Part shown: positions 57,017-64,000 of the stretch, in pieces | Layout of the letters: each line of letters begins with the position of its first letter | Position numbering within the stretch: the first letter of the stretch is position 1 | Assembly: GCF_011761475.1 (NCBI RefSeq) | Contig: NZ_JAASRS010000001.1 | Coordinates: 248,001 to 312,000 of the forward strand | Source of the DNA: Saccharococcus thermophilus | Lineage (GTDB): Bacteria > Bacillota > Bacilli > Bacillales > Anoxybacillaceae | Reading direction: 5' to 3' | Length of the DNA: 64,000 nucleotides | Program-made: the position numbers and the translations under genes | Notes under the pieces: model-generated | Database searches by the model: none | Told to the model about the DNA's origin: nothing | Seen by the model: only the letters and a program-made list of their open reading frames with translations

Positions 57017-57044
57017 ATGAAACAAAAAGCTATTTTTGTTTCAT
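57017..57044. promoter_or_regulatory. Perfect 12-bp inverted repeat upstream of the HTH gene
   Basis: ATGAAACAAAAA (57017-57028), spacer GCTA, TTTTTGTTTCAT (57033-57044). It lies 35-62 bases before the HTH gene start, where the promoter should be, with a TAAAAT -10-like element on the - strand near 57006-57011. It is most simply an operator for autoregulation. A terminator role is less likely because it precedes the gene and the stem is AT-only. Confidence 0.65.
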
Positions 57045-57168
57045 TTTAAACATTCCTTGCTTTGTTTATTCATTTTTTGGATAAACAGGAAGAATACTTC
57101 CGTTACAGGATATCCATCACCAATAAAATGATTAACGTATCAGTGTTATAACGGGAGGTAACAGCGCC

Positions 57169-57249
57169 ATGACGGGTGATATAAACGAAGGACAATGGGA
57201 GAATGTTTTTGCTTATGCAGAACATCATATTCAAACATCTATAAATTAA
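57169..57249 (+). CDS. Possible small peptide gene, 26 codons
   Basis: ATG 57169 is nine bases after a good GGGAGGT site. The ORF reads TGDINEGQWENVFAYAEHHI followed by five residues and a stop. I know no relatives. The 57045-57285 stretch is otherwise without genes. The strong ribosome site is the only support. Confidence 0.3.
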   Translation: MTGDINEGQWENVFAYAEHHIQTSIN

Positions 57250-57277
57250 AAGCTGAATAAAACCAACCGAATCTTTA

Positions 57278-57306
57278 TTGAATAAATGACTCAAACCCCA
57301 TATAAT
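57278..57306 (+). promoter_or_regulatory. Promoter of niaP
   Basis: TTGAAT (57278-57283), a 17-base spacer and TATAAT (57301-57306). Confidence 0.85.
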
Positions 57307-57315
57307 GAGGTAAGA

Positions 57316-57331
57316 AAGTGTCTTTACACTT
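57316..57331. promoter_or_regulatory. Probable NiaR operator before niaP
   Basis: AAGTGT-CTTT-ACACTT is a perfect inverted repeat, placed right at the start of transcription. Its composition agrees with what I remember of niacin-responsive NiaR (YrxA) sites in Firmicutes, and niaP is a known target, so repression by NiaR when niacin is plentiful is likely. Confidence 0.65.
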
Positions 57332-57351
57332 GTAATAATAGGAGGATTGAC

Positions 57352-58548
57352 ATGGACCAAAAGGCAATTTCGCTGCGGAAGCTGTTAGGAGTGGCCGGGT
57401 TTGGCTGGTTGTTTGACGCGATGGACGTCGGCATGTTGTCGTTTATTATGGCGGCGCTGCAAAAAGATTGGGGCTTAACGGTGGAACAAATGGGCTGGAT
57501 TGGCAGCGTCAACTCGATCGGGATGGCGGTCGGAGCGCTTTTATTTGGCTTGTTGGCGGATCGGATTGGCAGAAAAAATGTGTTCATTGTGACGCTTTTA
57601 TTGTTTTCTGTCGGTAGCGGGCTATCTGCTTTGACGACGACATTGACGGCGTTTTTAGTGCTGCGCTTTCTTATCGGCATGGGATTGGGCGGCGAATTGC
57701 CGGTCGCTTCGACGCTTGTCGCGGAAAGCGTCCCGGCGAAAGACAGAGGACGGGTCGTTGTCTTGCTAGAAAGCTTTTGGGCTGGAGGCTGGCTTGTCTC
57801 GGCTTTAATTTCGTACTTTGTCATTCCGAAATACGGATGGCAAACGGCGCTTTTGCTTGCGGCTGTCCCGGCGCTGTACGCGCTCTATTTGCGCTGGAAC
57901 TTGCCGGACTCGCCGCGGTTTGCGAGCGCGCGGAAAGAAGAGACGGTATGGGACAATATCGTGAAAGTTTGGTCGTCCCCGTACCGGAAAGAAACGATCA
58001 TGCTGTGGGTGCTTTGGTTTTGCGTCGTCTTCTCGTACTATGGCATGTTTTTATGGCTGCCAAGCGTGATGGTGATGAAAGGGTTCAGTCTCATTAAAAG
58101 TTTTGAATATGTCCTGATGATGACGCTCGCGCAGCTGCCGGGCTACTTCAGTGCCGCGTGGCTCATTGAACGAGCGGGGCGGAAGTTTGTACTCGTCACG
58201 TACTTAATCGTCACTGCTTTGAGTGCTTACTTCTTTGGCAATGCCGATTCTCTTGCGTTGCTGATGACTTCGGGTATTTTGCTTTCCTTTTTCAACCTTG
58301 GCGCGTGGGGGGCGCTATATGCCTACACGCCGGAGCAATATCCGACGTCGATTCGCGGTACAGGAGCGGGGATGGCCGCGTCATTTGGACGACTCGGCGG
58401 CATTTTAGGTCCGCTTTTTGTTGGCTATCTTGTCGCTCAGCACACTGCCATCACCACGATTTTCGCGGTGTTCTGCCTGTCGGTGTTTATCGGCGTGATT
58501 GCTGTCTGGGTACTAGGCAAAGAAACGAAGCAGCAAGAATTGGCATAG
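57352..58548 (+). CDS. niaP: Niacin/nicotinamide MFS transporter NiaP
   Basis: Major facilitator of 398 residues with 12 helices. The start ISLRKLLGVAGFGWLFDAMD and the motif LLADRIGRKNVF near residues 70-81, with GMGLGGELPVASTLVAE and SYYGMFLWLPSVMVMKGFS, agree closely with my memory of B. subtilis NiaP (YceI). It imports niacin for NAD synthesis. ATG 57352 follows AGGAGGATTGAC; the frame is open from 57286. The promoter and probable NiaR site upstream support the call. Confidence 0.9.
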   Translation: MDQKAISLRKLLGVAGFGWLFDAMDVGMLSFIMAALQKDWGLTVEQMGWIGSVNSIGMAVGALLFGLLADRIGRKNVFIVTLLLFSVGSGLSALTTTLTAFLVLRFLIGMGLGGELPVASTLVAESVPAKDRGRVVVLLESFWAGGWLVSALISYFVIPKYGWQTALLLAAVPALYALYLRWNLPDSPRFASARKEETVWDNIVKVWSSPYRKETIMLWVLWFCVVFSYYGMFLWLPSVMVMKGFSLIKSFEYVLMMTLAQLPGYFSAAWLIERAGRKFVLVTYLIVTALSAYFFGNADSLALLMTSGILLSFFNLGAWGALYAYTPEQYPTSIRGTGAGMAASFGRLGGILGPLFVGYLVAQHTAITTIFAVFCLSVFIGVIAVWVLGKETKQQELA

Positions 58549-58563
58549 CGATTGACAAAACAG

Positions 58564-58608
58564 GAAAGGAGCTATACCCTTAATGGTAATTGCTCCTTCT
58601 TTTTTGTG
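58564..58608 (+). terminator. Terminator after niaP
   Basis: AAGGAGC (58566-58572) pairs with GCTCCTT (58592-58598), with further pairing inside, followed by CTTTTTTG. Confidence 0.8.
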
Positions 58609-58637
58609 GGGAGAAAAAGAGAGGCGGTGAACAGGCT

Positions 58638-59462
58638 TTGGATCCCCTTGTATCGGTTGTCATTCCTACCTATAATCGTCCGCTCCCGCTTGCGGAGCTA
58701 TTAGAGTCATTAAGCAGACAGACATATCAGCGCTTTGAAGTCGTCCTTGTCAATGATGGAGGCGAGCGCGTCGACGACATTGTCGCGCTGTATCCGGAGC
58801 TCGATGTCCGCCTCATTCATTGTCACGACAATGTCGGACATGTCGAGGCGAGAAACATTGGCGTGAAAACGGCAAAAGGGGAACTGATCATGCTTTGCGA
58901 TGACGATGACTTACTGCTTCCGCCTCATATAGAGCGGATGGTCGCGGAAGTCGCAGATGCCGATTTTGTCTATTCCGATGTGGAAATTTTTCATTATCGA
59001 GTGGAAAATAACCAACGCATCCCGACGGCCCGCTTTTTATTCGCCTATGAATATGACCGGGAAGCGATGCGGAAATTTTCAACCTATGTGCCGTCAGGGA
59101 GTTTGTATCGAAAAGCGATGCATGACCGTCTCGGTTATTTCGACCCGTATGTTCACCATTATTGGGACTGGGACTTTTTTTTACGTGTGTCCACGACGTG
59201 TCGCGTCAAACGTGTCGCGACGGCGAGCGTATTGTACGCTTTTGCGGAAAGCGGCGACAACTTGTCGCGACAGATGAGTGACAAGCGGCGCATGTACTTA
59301 AACCGGTTAAGTGAAAAGCATGGGCTTGGCGACTTGCCGATGAAAAACTTTTGGCTGCTCCTTGAGGAGCCAGAAGTGAAAAAGCGGCGCGCCAAAAGCG
59401 AAGTAATTTGGGACGGGTCTCCGATCGTATCAAGGCTGGCGCAATTGCAAAATCGTGTGTAA
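58638..59462 (+). CDS. Family 2 glycosyltransferase, YwdF-like
   Basis: GT-A fold glycosyltransferase of 274 residues. The N-terminus DPLVSVVIPTYNRPLPLAEL, VVLVNDGGE near residue 38, HVEARNIGVKTAKGELIMLCDDDD with the metal-binding acidic cluster near 90, and the acceptor region YWDWDFFLRVS are GT2 features. Donor and acceptor are unknown. The frame is open from 58590, but GAGAGGCGGTGAACAGG and the family start favour TTG 58638. B. subtilis has the GT2 gene ywdF near ung, and this one lies in the same neighbourhood. Confidence 0.85.
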   Translation: MDPLVSVVIPTYNRPLPLAELLESLSRQTYQRFEVVLVNDGGERVDDIVALYPELDVRLIHCHDNVGHVEARNIGVKTAKGELIMLCDDDDLLLPPHIERMVAEVADADFVYSDVEIFHYRVENNQRIPTARFLFAYEYDREAMRKFSTYVPSGSLYRKAMHDRLGYFDPYVHHYWDWDFFLRVSTTCRVKRVATASVLYAFAESGDNLSRQMSDKRRMYLNRLSEKHGLGDLPMKNFWLLLEEPEVKKRRAKSEVIWDGSPIVSRLAQLQNRV

Positions 59463-59478
59463 AAAATGCCGCCGGCCA

Positions 59479-59508
59479 TTGACGAGCGTTTTGCGATTTT
59501 GCTATCAT
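59479..59508 (+). promoter_or_regulatory. Promoter of the glyS T-box unit
   Basis: TTGACG (59479-59484), an 18-base spacer and TATCAT (59503-59508). Confidence 0.65.
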
Positions 59509-59514
59509 AATTAG

Positions 59515-59742
59515 CAAAATGAAATACGCTGTAACGATGATGGATCAATAGTAGTTAACCCTCTCTTCGCTAGCGAGCCGGGGACGGTGGAAGCCCGGTG
59601 AAGATGGTTAATGAAACGGCAGTCCGGAGTTGCTTGTTCGAAAAGTGGATGCGAGACGATCGCATCAACTAGGGTGGAACCGCGGGAGTCACGCTCTCGT
59701 CCCTAGGCGAAAGGCCTAGTGGCGAGAGCGTTTTGTTTTCGA
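59515..59742 (+). promoter_or_regulatory. Glycine T-box leader
   Basis: The T-box sequence AGGGTGGAACCGCGGG is at 59671-59686. Stem I contains pairing of GTTAACC with GGTTAAT and the loop segment CGGTGGAAGCCCGG; the bases after it, GAAACGGCAG, offer GGC (59618-59620) as a glycine specifier. The terminator CGCTCTCG (59692-59699) pairs with CGAGAGCG (59723-59730) with an inner hairpin, then TTTTGTTTT. Uncharged tRNA-Gly should favour antitermination. Confidence 0.95.
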
Positions 59743-59770
59743 AAAAAGCAAGTTGAAGGAGGAAACGAAG

Positions 59771-61153
59771 ATGGCAGCAACAATGGAAGAAATCGTGGCC
59801 CACGCCAAACATCGCGGCTTTGTCTTTCCTGGTTCGGAAATTTACGGCGGTTTGGCGAACACATGGGATTACGGCCCATTAGGAACGGAATTAAAAAATA
59901 ACATTAAGCGGGCATGGTGGAAAAAATTTGTTCAGGAATCCCCGTATAACGTCGGCTTGGATGCGGCAATCTTAATGAACCCGAAAACGTGGGAAGCGTC
60001 CGGCCATTTAGGCAACTTCAACGACCCAATGATCGACTGCAAACAGTGCAAAGCGCGCCACCGCGCCGACAAGCTGATTGAAAATGCGCTACAAGAAAAA
60101 GGAATCGAAATCGTGGTTGACGGACTTCCGTTTGAGAAAATGGAAGAGCTCATTCAAGAGCATCATATCGCTTGTCCGGAATGCGGCAGCCATGATTTCA
60201 CGAACGTGCGCCAATTTAACTTAATGTTTAAAACCTATCAAGGCGTCACCGAATCGAGCGCCAACGAAATTTATTTGCGTCCGGAAACGGCGCAAGGCAT
60301 TTTCGTCAACTTTAAAAACGTGCAACGCACGATGAGAAAGAAGCTGCCGTTTGGCATCGCGCAAATCGGCAAAAGCTTCCGCAATGAAATTACGCCGGGC
60401 AACTTTACGTTCCGCACCCGCGAATTTGAACAAATGGAGCTCGAATTTTTCTGCAAGCCTGGCGAAGAGTTGAAATGGTTTGATTACTGGAAACAGTTTT
60501 GCAAGCAATGGCTGCTGTCATTAGGGATGAAGGAGGAAAATATCCGTCTCCGCGACCATGCGAAGGAAGAGCTGTCGCACTACAGCAACGCGACGACGGA
60601 TATCGAGTACAAATTCCCGTTCGGCTGGGGAGAATTGTGGGGAATCGCGTCGCGGACCGATTACGATTTGAAACAGCATATGGAATATTCCGGCGAAGAT
60701 TTCCATTATCTCGATCAAGAAACAAATGAACGGTACGTTCCTTACTGCATTGAGCCGTCTCTTGGCGCGGACCGCGTCACGCTCGCGTTTATGATCGACG
60801 CCTATGACGAAGAGAAGCTCGAAGACGGCACGACGCGGACGGTGATGCACTTGCATCCGGCGCTTGCCCCTTATAAAGCGGCTGTCTTCCCGTTGTCGAA
60901 AAAACTATCGGAAGGCGCGCGCCGCATTTATGAAGACCTATCGAAATATTTCATGGTGGATTATGATGAGTCCGGTTCGATCGGCAAACGCTACCGCCGC
61001 CAAGACGAAATCGGCACCCCGTTCTGTATCACGTACGATTTTGATTCCGAACAGGACGGCATGGTGACGGTGCGCGACCGCGACACGATGGAGCAAGTAC
61101 GCATCCCGATTGCCGAGCTAAAACGCTTTTTAGAAGAAAAAATACAATTTTAA
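59771..61153 (+). CDS. glyS: Glycine--tRNA ligase, homodimeric type
   Basis: Class II synthetase of the alpha2 type (460 residues), not the alpha2-beta2 GlyQ/GlyS of B. subtilis. It has [20 protein letters not shown] at the N-terminus, a zinc-like [13 protein letters not shown] and CPECGSHDF, motif 2 with [20 protein letters not shown] near residues 205-224, and motif 3 [14 protein letters not shown]. The C-terminal anticodon-binding domain starts near 355 with [17 protein letters not shown] 59771 is eight bases after GAAGGAGGA. A T-box controls it. Confidence 0.96.
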   Translation: MAATMEEIVAHAKHRGFVFPGSEIYGGLANTWDYGPLGTELKNNIKRAWWKKFVQESPYNVGLDAAILMNPKTWEASGHLGNFNDPMIDCKQCKARHRADKLIENALQEKGIEIVVDGLPFEKMEELIQEHHIACPECGSHDFTNVRQFNLMFKTYQGVTESSANEIYLRPETAQGIFVNFKNVQRTMRKKLPFGIAQIGKSFRNEITPGNFTFRTREFEQMELEFFCKPGEELKWFDYWKQFCKQWLLSLGMKEENIRLRDHAKEELSHYSNATTDIEYKFPFGWGELWGIASRTDYDLKQHMEYSGEDFHYLDQETNERYVPYCIEPSLGADRVTLAFMIDAYDEEKLEDGTTRTVMHLHPALAPYKAAVFPLSKKLSEGARRIYEDLSKYFMVDYDESGSIGKRYRRQDEIGTPFCITYDFDSEQDGMVTVRDRDTMEQVRIPIAELKRFLEEKIQF

Positions 61154-61159
61154 GCACGT

Positions 61160-61200
61160 AAACAACCAGCGCTTTTTTGCATGCGCTGGTTTTTTTGTTT
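61160..61200 (+). terminator. Terminator after glyS
   Basis: AACCAGCGC (61164-61172) pairs with GCGCTGGTT (61183-61191), followed by TTTTTTG. Confidence 0.92.
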
Positions 61201-61247
61201 CAAGAGGGGAAAACTATAGGTAATAGAGAAAAAGGAGGTTTAGCTAC

Positions 61248-61499
61248 ATGTTGTCACTTATTATATCCATCGTGATTGCCGCCATTATCGGGGCCATTGG
61301 TGATGCGCTTGTGAAAGCGGATATGCCCGGTGGAATCATTGGATCAATGATTGTTGGTTTTGTCGGCAGCTGGATTGGACATTGGTTGTTCGGAACATGG
61401 GGGCCTGTCATTGGCGGTTTCGCCATTATACCTGCCATCATCGGCGCGGCAATTTTTGTCTTTTTGCTTGGGCTGATTTTCAAAAGCATGCGGAAATGA
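61248..61499 (+). CDS. GlsB/YeaQ/YmgE-family stress membrane protein
   Basis: Small membrane protein of 83 residues with three helices and the glycine-rich repeats GAIGDALVKADMPGGIIGSM, then GFVGSWIGHWLFGTWGP, typical of the transglycosylase-associated/GlsB family. Its function is not established; members are often stress-induced. ATG 61248 follows AAAAGGAGGTTTAGCTAC. A terminator follows. Confidence 0.88.
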   Translation: MLSLIISIVIAAIIGAIGDALVKADMPGGIIGSMIVGFVGSWIGHWLFGTWGPVIGGFAIIPAIIGAAIFVFLLGLIFKSMRK

Positions 61500-61551
61500 A
61501 CACTTTGTTTAGAAGTGGGAGTTTAAGGCAAGGATAAATGGAATGAAACGT

Positions 61552-61588
61552 AAAAAAGCTCCTCTTGCTGAGAGGGGAGCTTTTTCGT
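61552..61588 (+). terminator. Terminator after the GlsB-type gene
   Basis: AAAAAGCTCCTCT pairs with AGAGGGGAGCTTTTT around TGCTG, with one bulge, followed by CGTGTTTT. Confidence 0.88.
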
Positions 61589-61706
61589 GTTTTACAAACC
61601 GTCCGCAAACGGAACGAAGCGAATGTGAGCAAAAAGCTCCCGAAAATGTGCTTATAGGTTTGGCCAAAAGTGCTATGTTATAATAAAACATAGAATGTAA
61701 ACAGGC

Positions 61707-61871
61707 ATGAGTGTTGATCCGTTTGCGAGTCTGAAAAATTTATATCGTTTTGAACGCGTTCATGTATCGCTCGCGGCGTTTGCCCTCTGTTTCTTTCTTT
61801 TGCATTGCATTGGGTACGAACAGTTGATGCCGTTTTATAAAGGGACGAGCTATGTGTTTATTTTCATCTAA
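61707..61871 (+). CDS. Small hydrophobic protein of unknown function
   Basis: A 54-codon ORF with N-terminus SVDPFASLKNLYRFERVHVS and a hydrophobic segment LAAFALCFFLLHCIG, then a short polar loop and an ending YVFIFI. It could be a one-helix membrane peptide or the leftover start of a larger membrane protein. The ribosome site is weak (ACAGG). It lies in the 430-base stretch between the GlsB-type gene and ung that holds no other candidate gene. Confidence 0.35.
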   Translation: MSVDPFASLKNLYRFERVHVSLAAFALCFFLLHCIGYEQLMPFYKGTSYVFIFI

Positions 61872-61930
61872 TTTTAGGACGCTCGATTTGGTACATTAAT
61901 ATAATGAGTAAATAAAAAGGGGTTAGCAAG

Positions 61931-62617
61931 ATGGCTATTTTGAAAAATGACTGGGCTCCACTATTGGAAGAAGAGTTTCATAAGCCATATTACATAAAAC
62001 TTCGCGAATTTTTGAAAGAGGAATACCGTACACGGACAATTTATCCCGACATGTACGATATTTTTAATGCGCTTCACTATACGCCGTATGCGCAAGTGAA
62101 AGTCGTGATTTTAGGACAAGACCCGTACCACGGACCGGGGCAGGCGCACGGACTGAGCTTTTCCGTCAAACCGGGAGTGCCGCTGCCGCCGTCGCTTGTC
62201 AATATTTTTAAAGAGCTTCATGATGATTTAGGATGTTATATTCCAGACAATGGATATTTAGTAAAATGGGCGAAGCAAGGAGTGTTGTTATTAAATACCG
62301 TGTTGACGGTGCGCCGCGGGCAGGCCAATTCTCATCGAGGAAAAGGATGGGAGTTTTTCACCAACCGCGTCATTGAGCTCGTAAATGAAAAACAAGATCC
62401 GGTCGTCTTTCTTTTGTGGGGGCGGCATGCGCAAGAGAAAAAAGAGCTGATTACGAATCCGCACCACTGCATTATCGAAGCGCCGCATCCAAGTCCGTTT
62501 TCGGCGGCGCGCGGCTTTTTTGGCCATCGTCCGTTTTCGCGGACGAACGCGTTTTTGCAACAATGCGGGTACGACCCGATTGACTGGCAGATTGAGAACA
62601 TAGGAGACAAAGCTTGA
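61931..62617 (+). CDS. ung: Uracil-DNA glycosylase
   Basis: Family 1 UDG of 228 residues that removes uracil from DNA. The catalytic motif [18 protein letters not shown] is near residues 62-79 with Asp 64 as the activating base, [16 protein letters not shown] follows near 123, and the DNA-intercalation loop [18 protein letters not shown] near 187. ATG 61931 follows AAAGGGGTTAGCAAG. It leads the ung-ywdI pair. Confidence 0.97.
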   Translation: MAILKNDWAPLLEEEFHKPYYIKLREFLKEEYRTRTIYPDMYDIFNALHYTPYAQVKVVILGQDPYHGPGQAHGLSFSVKPGVPLPPSLVNIFKELHDDLGCYIPDNGYLVKWAKQGVLLLNTVLTVRRGQANSHRGKGWEFFTNRVIELVNEKQDPVVFLLWGRHAQEKKELITNPHHCIIEAPHPSPFSAARGFFGHRPFSRTNAFLQQCGYDPIDWQIENIGDKA

Positions 62618-62646
62618 GTGATATGATTGGATGAGGAGTGAACACA

Positions 62647-62907
62647 TTGACGATTTCGATTGCGACGATTTTGGCAAAAATGGAGGCAGAGCTGCGAAAA
62701 GCAAGGGCGGCGGACAGTCCGCAGCGCGTGCGGGAACATGTCGCCGCCGTGCGCGCTTTATGTGACTTGGTGTTGGAAGAAGAGGAAAAACGAGAAGTGC
62801 CGTCGGTGTCTTTGCCGGAGGCGGCGACGCTTTTGATTCAGCAAGGAAAAGGGGAGCGAGTTGACATCGGCGACGACGCAAACGGCCCATCGCTGTTCGA
62901 TTTCTAG
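62647..62907 (+). CDS. ywdI: YwdI family protein
   Basis: Protein of 86 residues, helical, with ATILAKMEAELRKARAAD near the start and AAVRALCDLVLEEEEKRE in the middle, then an acidic end DIGDDANGPSLFDF. It matches the YwdI family by place after ung and by pattern; the function is unknown. A GTG at 62638 overlaps the GAGGAG ribosome site, so the TTG at 62647 is preferred. Confidence 0.75.
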   Translation: MTISIATILAKMEAELRKARAADSPQRVREHVAAVRALCDLVLEEEEKREVPSVSLPEAATLLIQQGKGERVDIGDDANGPSLFDF

Positions 62908-62929
62908 GGAATTGCATTTATGGTAGCGT

Positions 62930-62962
62930 GGAAGACCCTTCTTGAGCAGAAGGGTTTTTCTT
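62930..62962 (+). terminator. Terminator after ywdI
   Basis: ACCCTTCT (62935-62942) pairs with AGAAGGGT (62948-62955), followed by TTTTCTTTG. Confidence 0.85.
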
Positions 62963-63020
62963 TGTTGTCGAAATGCGTTATGATAGGGATGAAAATTGTG
63001 CAGGAGAGGGCGGAGATATC

Positions 63021-63392
63021 ATGAAAACGTTTGTCTTTCTTGGAGCGCTGAATGCCTTTTTAGCCGTTGCCCTTGGGGCGTTTGGGGCGCATGGGCTCGA
63101 AGGGAAAATTCCCGACCGTTATTTTGAAATATGGAAAACAGCGGTGCAGTACCAAATGTTTCATGCGCTTGGCCTGTTGGTCGTTGGATTGCTGCTTGGC
63201 AAATTTCCGCAAGCAGGCTTGATCAGCGCGGCGGGCTGGATGATGTTTATCGGCATCATCTTATTTTCCGGAAGCTTGTATGTGTTAAGCGTGACGCAAA
63301 TTAAACCGCTTGGAGCGATCACCCCGTTTGGTGGCGTTGCGTTTTTAATCGCGTGGGTGCTGATCGGTTATGCGGCAATGAAAATAGGTTGA
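63021..63392 (+). CDS. ywdK: DUF423 family membrane protein YwdK
   Basis: Four-helix membrane protein of 123 residues. The N-terminus FVFLGALNAFLAVALGAFGA and HGLEGKIPDRYFEIWKTAVQ with YQMFHALGLL define DUF423; GSLYVLSVT and ITPFGGVAFLIAW follow. The function is unknown. The ATG at 63021 follows AGGAGAGGGCGGAGATATC; the frame opens at 62973. Confidence 0.93.
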   Translation: MKTFVFLGALNAFLAVALGAFGAHGLEGKIPDRYFEIWKTAVQYQMFHALGLLVVGLLLGKFPQAGLISAAGWMMFIGIILFSGSLYVLSVTQIKPLGAITPFGGVAFLIAWVLIGYAAMKIG

Positions 63393-63430
63393 AGGGAGCG
63401 TTTCCATGAAGCGCTCCTTCTTTCTTTTTT
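63391..63430 (+). terminator. Terminator after ywdK
   Basis: GAAGGGAGCG pairs with CGCTCCTTC around TTTCCATGAAG, then TTTCTTTTTT. Confidence 0.8.
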
Positions 63431-63487
63431 CGAATATAAACGGTTCTTTGCGGGTGGCAAATGGCCGAAAGTTTTTCTGACGTTCAT

Positions 63488-64000
63488 TTACGGGGATAAC
63501 CATATGCCAAAAACAAAGAGCAATCCGAAGGCCCAGTGATGCCAGGCAGCCCATTTCATGCCGCTGATTTCTTCCATCCGTTCGGCTCCACAGCGGAAAC
63601 ACCAGCGAAGCCGAATGGCTAGCGGCAGAGCAAGCAAGGCTATTCCCGCTGTCCATGGAACGATATGGAAAGCGATTAAACTAATCATGGACAAGTAGGC
63701 GAGGGCGAGTATAACGGCAAGAAAACGTACAGCGCCCGCGCGTCCGAGAACGATCGCCAAGGTGCGGCGAAATGTCCGGTCTTTTTCGATGTCGCGTATA
63801 TTGTTAGATAAAATCATGGAAGCGATCAGCAGGGCGAAAGGAAAAGAGACGGCAAAAACCTGGGCATCGGGTGGATCGCCTTGCACGGTATAGGCGAGGG
63901 AAGTGGCCACCGGTCCCATGAATACAGCAGCGACAAGCTCTCCTAAGCCTAGCGACGATAAAGGACGTGGGCCGGCCGAGTAGGCGTAACCGAACAAGAT
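63488..64000 (-). CDS. UbiA-family prenyltransferase, MenA-like (5' end outside the window)
   Basis: C-terminal 170 residues or so of a membrane prenyltransferase. YSAGPRPLSSLGLGELVAA is the MenA-type loop between the two aspartate motifs, and NNIRDIEKDRTFRRTLAIVLG is the second Asp-rich motif. Several helices follow to the end. The first Asp motif and the start lie beyond base 64,000. It probably makes menaquinone from DHNA, but other UbiA substrates are possible. Confidence 0.85.
   Translation of the reverse strand: MLFGYAYSAGPRPLSSLGLGELVAAVFMGPVATSLAYTVQGDPPDAQVFAVSFPFALLIASMILSNNIRDIEKDRTFRRTLAIVLGRAGAVRFLAVILALAYLSMISLIAFHIVPWTAGIALLALPLAIRLRWCFRCGAERMEEISGMKWAAWHHWAFGLLFVFGIWLSP

Noticed and set aside
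57017-57044. Rho-independent terminator
   Set aside because: The stem is AT-rich, precedes a gene on the - strand at promoter distance and does not follow any gene on the + strand, so an operator is more plausible.

Overview
The window looks like a chromosomal stretch near the replication origin of a thermophilic member of the Bacillaceae, most like Geobacillus or Parageobacillus. The reasons are the gene order parA-parB ... ychF-rpsF-ssb-rpsR-yybS-gdpP-rplI-dnaB-purA-walRKHIJ-htrC-rlmH, the strong AGGAGG-type ribosome sites, frequent GTG and TTG starts, Gram-positive riboregulators (S-box, T-box) and an arginine ABC transporter that closely resembles the one I remember from G. stearothermophilus. 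Identification rests on motif reading and memory of families; no database was searched.

Layout. 1-23,200 is conserved origin-proximal core: chromosome partitioning (parA, parB with an internal parS), small membrane and nucleotide-binding proteins, ribosomal proteins S6, S18 and L9 with SSB, c-di-AMP phosphodiesterase GdpP, replicative helicase DnaB, adenylosuccinate synthetase, the essential WalRK cell-wall two-component operon (with a second parS inside walK), HtrC and RlmH. A cluster of same-orientation DnaA boxes lies around yyzF and just ahead of rlmH. 23,200-36,400 is mixed accessory metabolism: a membrane diguanylate cyclase, a fatty-acid desaturase, glycerate uptake and kinase, mannose-6-phosphate isomerase with a fossil PTS tail beside it, a Rieske-FAD oxidoreductase, a COG2865-type ATP-binding regulator carrying ten 21-bp repeats, a frameshifted pspA, an amino-acid permease and a SpoU-type RNA methyltransferase. 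36,500-40,460 is the qoxABCD quinol oxidase operon. 40,500-47,100 holds an S-box-controlled monooxygenase/ATP-grasp pair and the artJMP arginine transporter, broken by a complete 1,887-bp IS1634-type element with 6-bp target duplications.

47,400-55,320 carries a GNAT/nitrilase pair, pdxK, alanine dehydrogenase with its PucR-type regulator, a dehydrogenase fossil, a stand-alone glucose-type EIIA and RocB. 55,360-57,250 is a small accessory island: an IS3 remnant, a possible toxin-antitoxin-like operon (HTH protein plus DUF6516/TumE-like protein) with a perfect inverted-repeat operator, and tiny ORFs. 57,280-64,000 returns to conserved genes: niaP with a likely NiaR site, a GT2 glycosyltransferase, T-box-regulated glycyl-tRNA synthetase, a GlsB-type protein, ung, ywdI, ywdK and a MenA/UbiA-type prenyltransferase cut by the window end.

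The main points for a second look are the IS1634 insertion at codon 2 of artP, where the element appears to supply a replacement ribosome site and start codon; the DUF6516 operon and its operator; the repeat-bearing COG2865 protein that lacks its usual N-terminal domain; the DnaA-box cluster; and several gene fossils.
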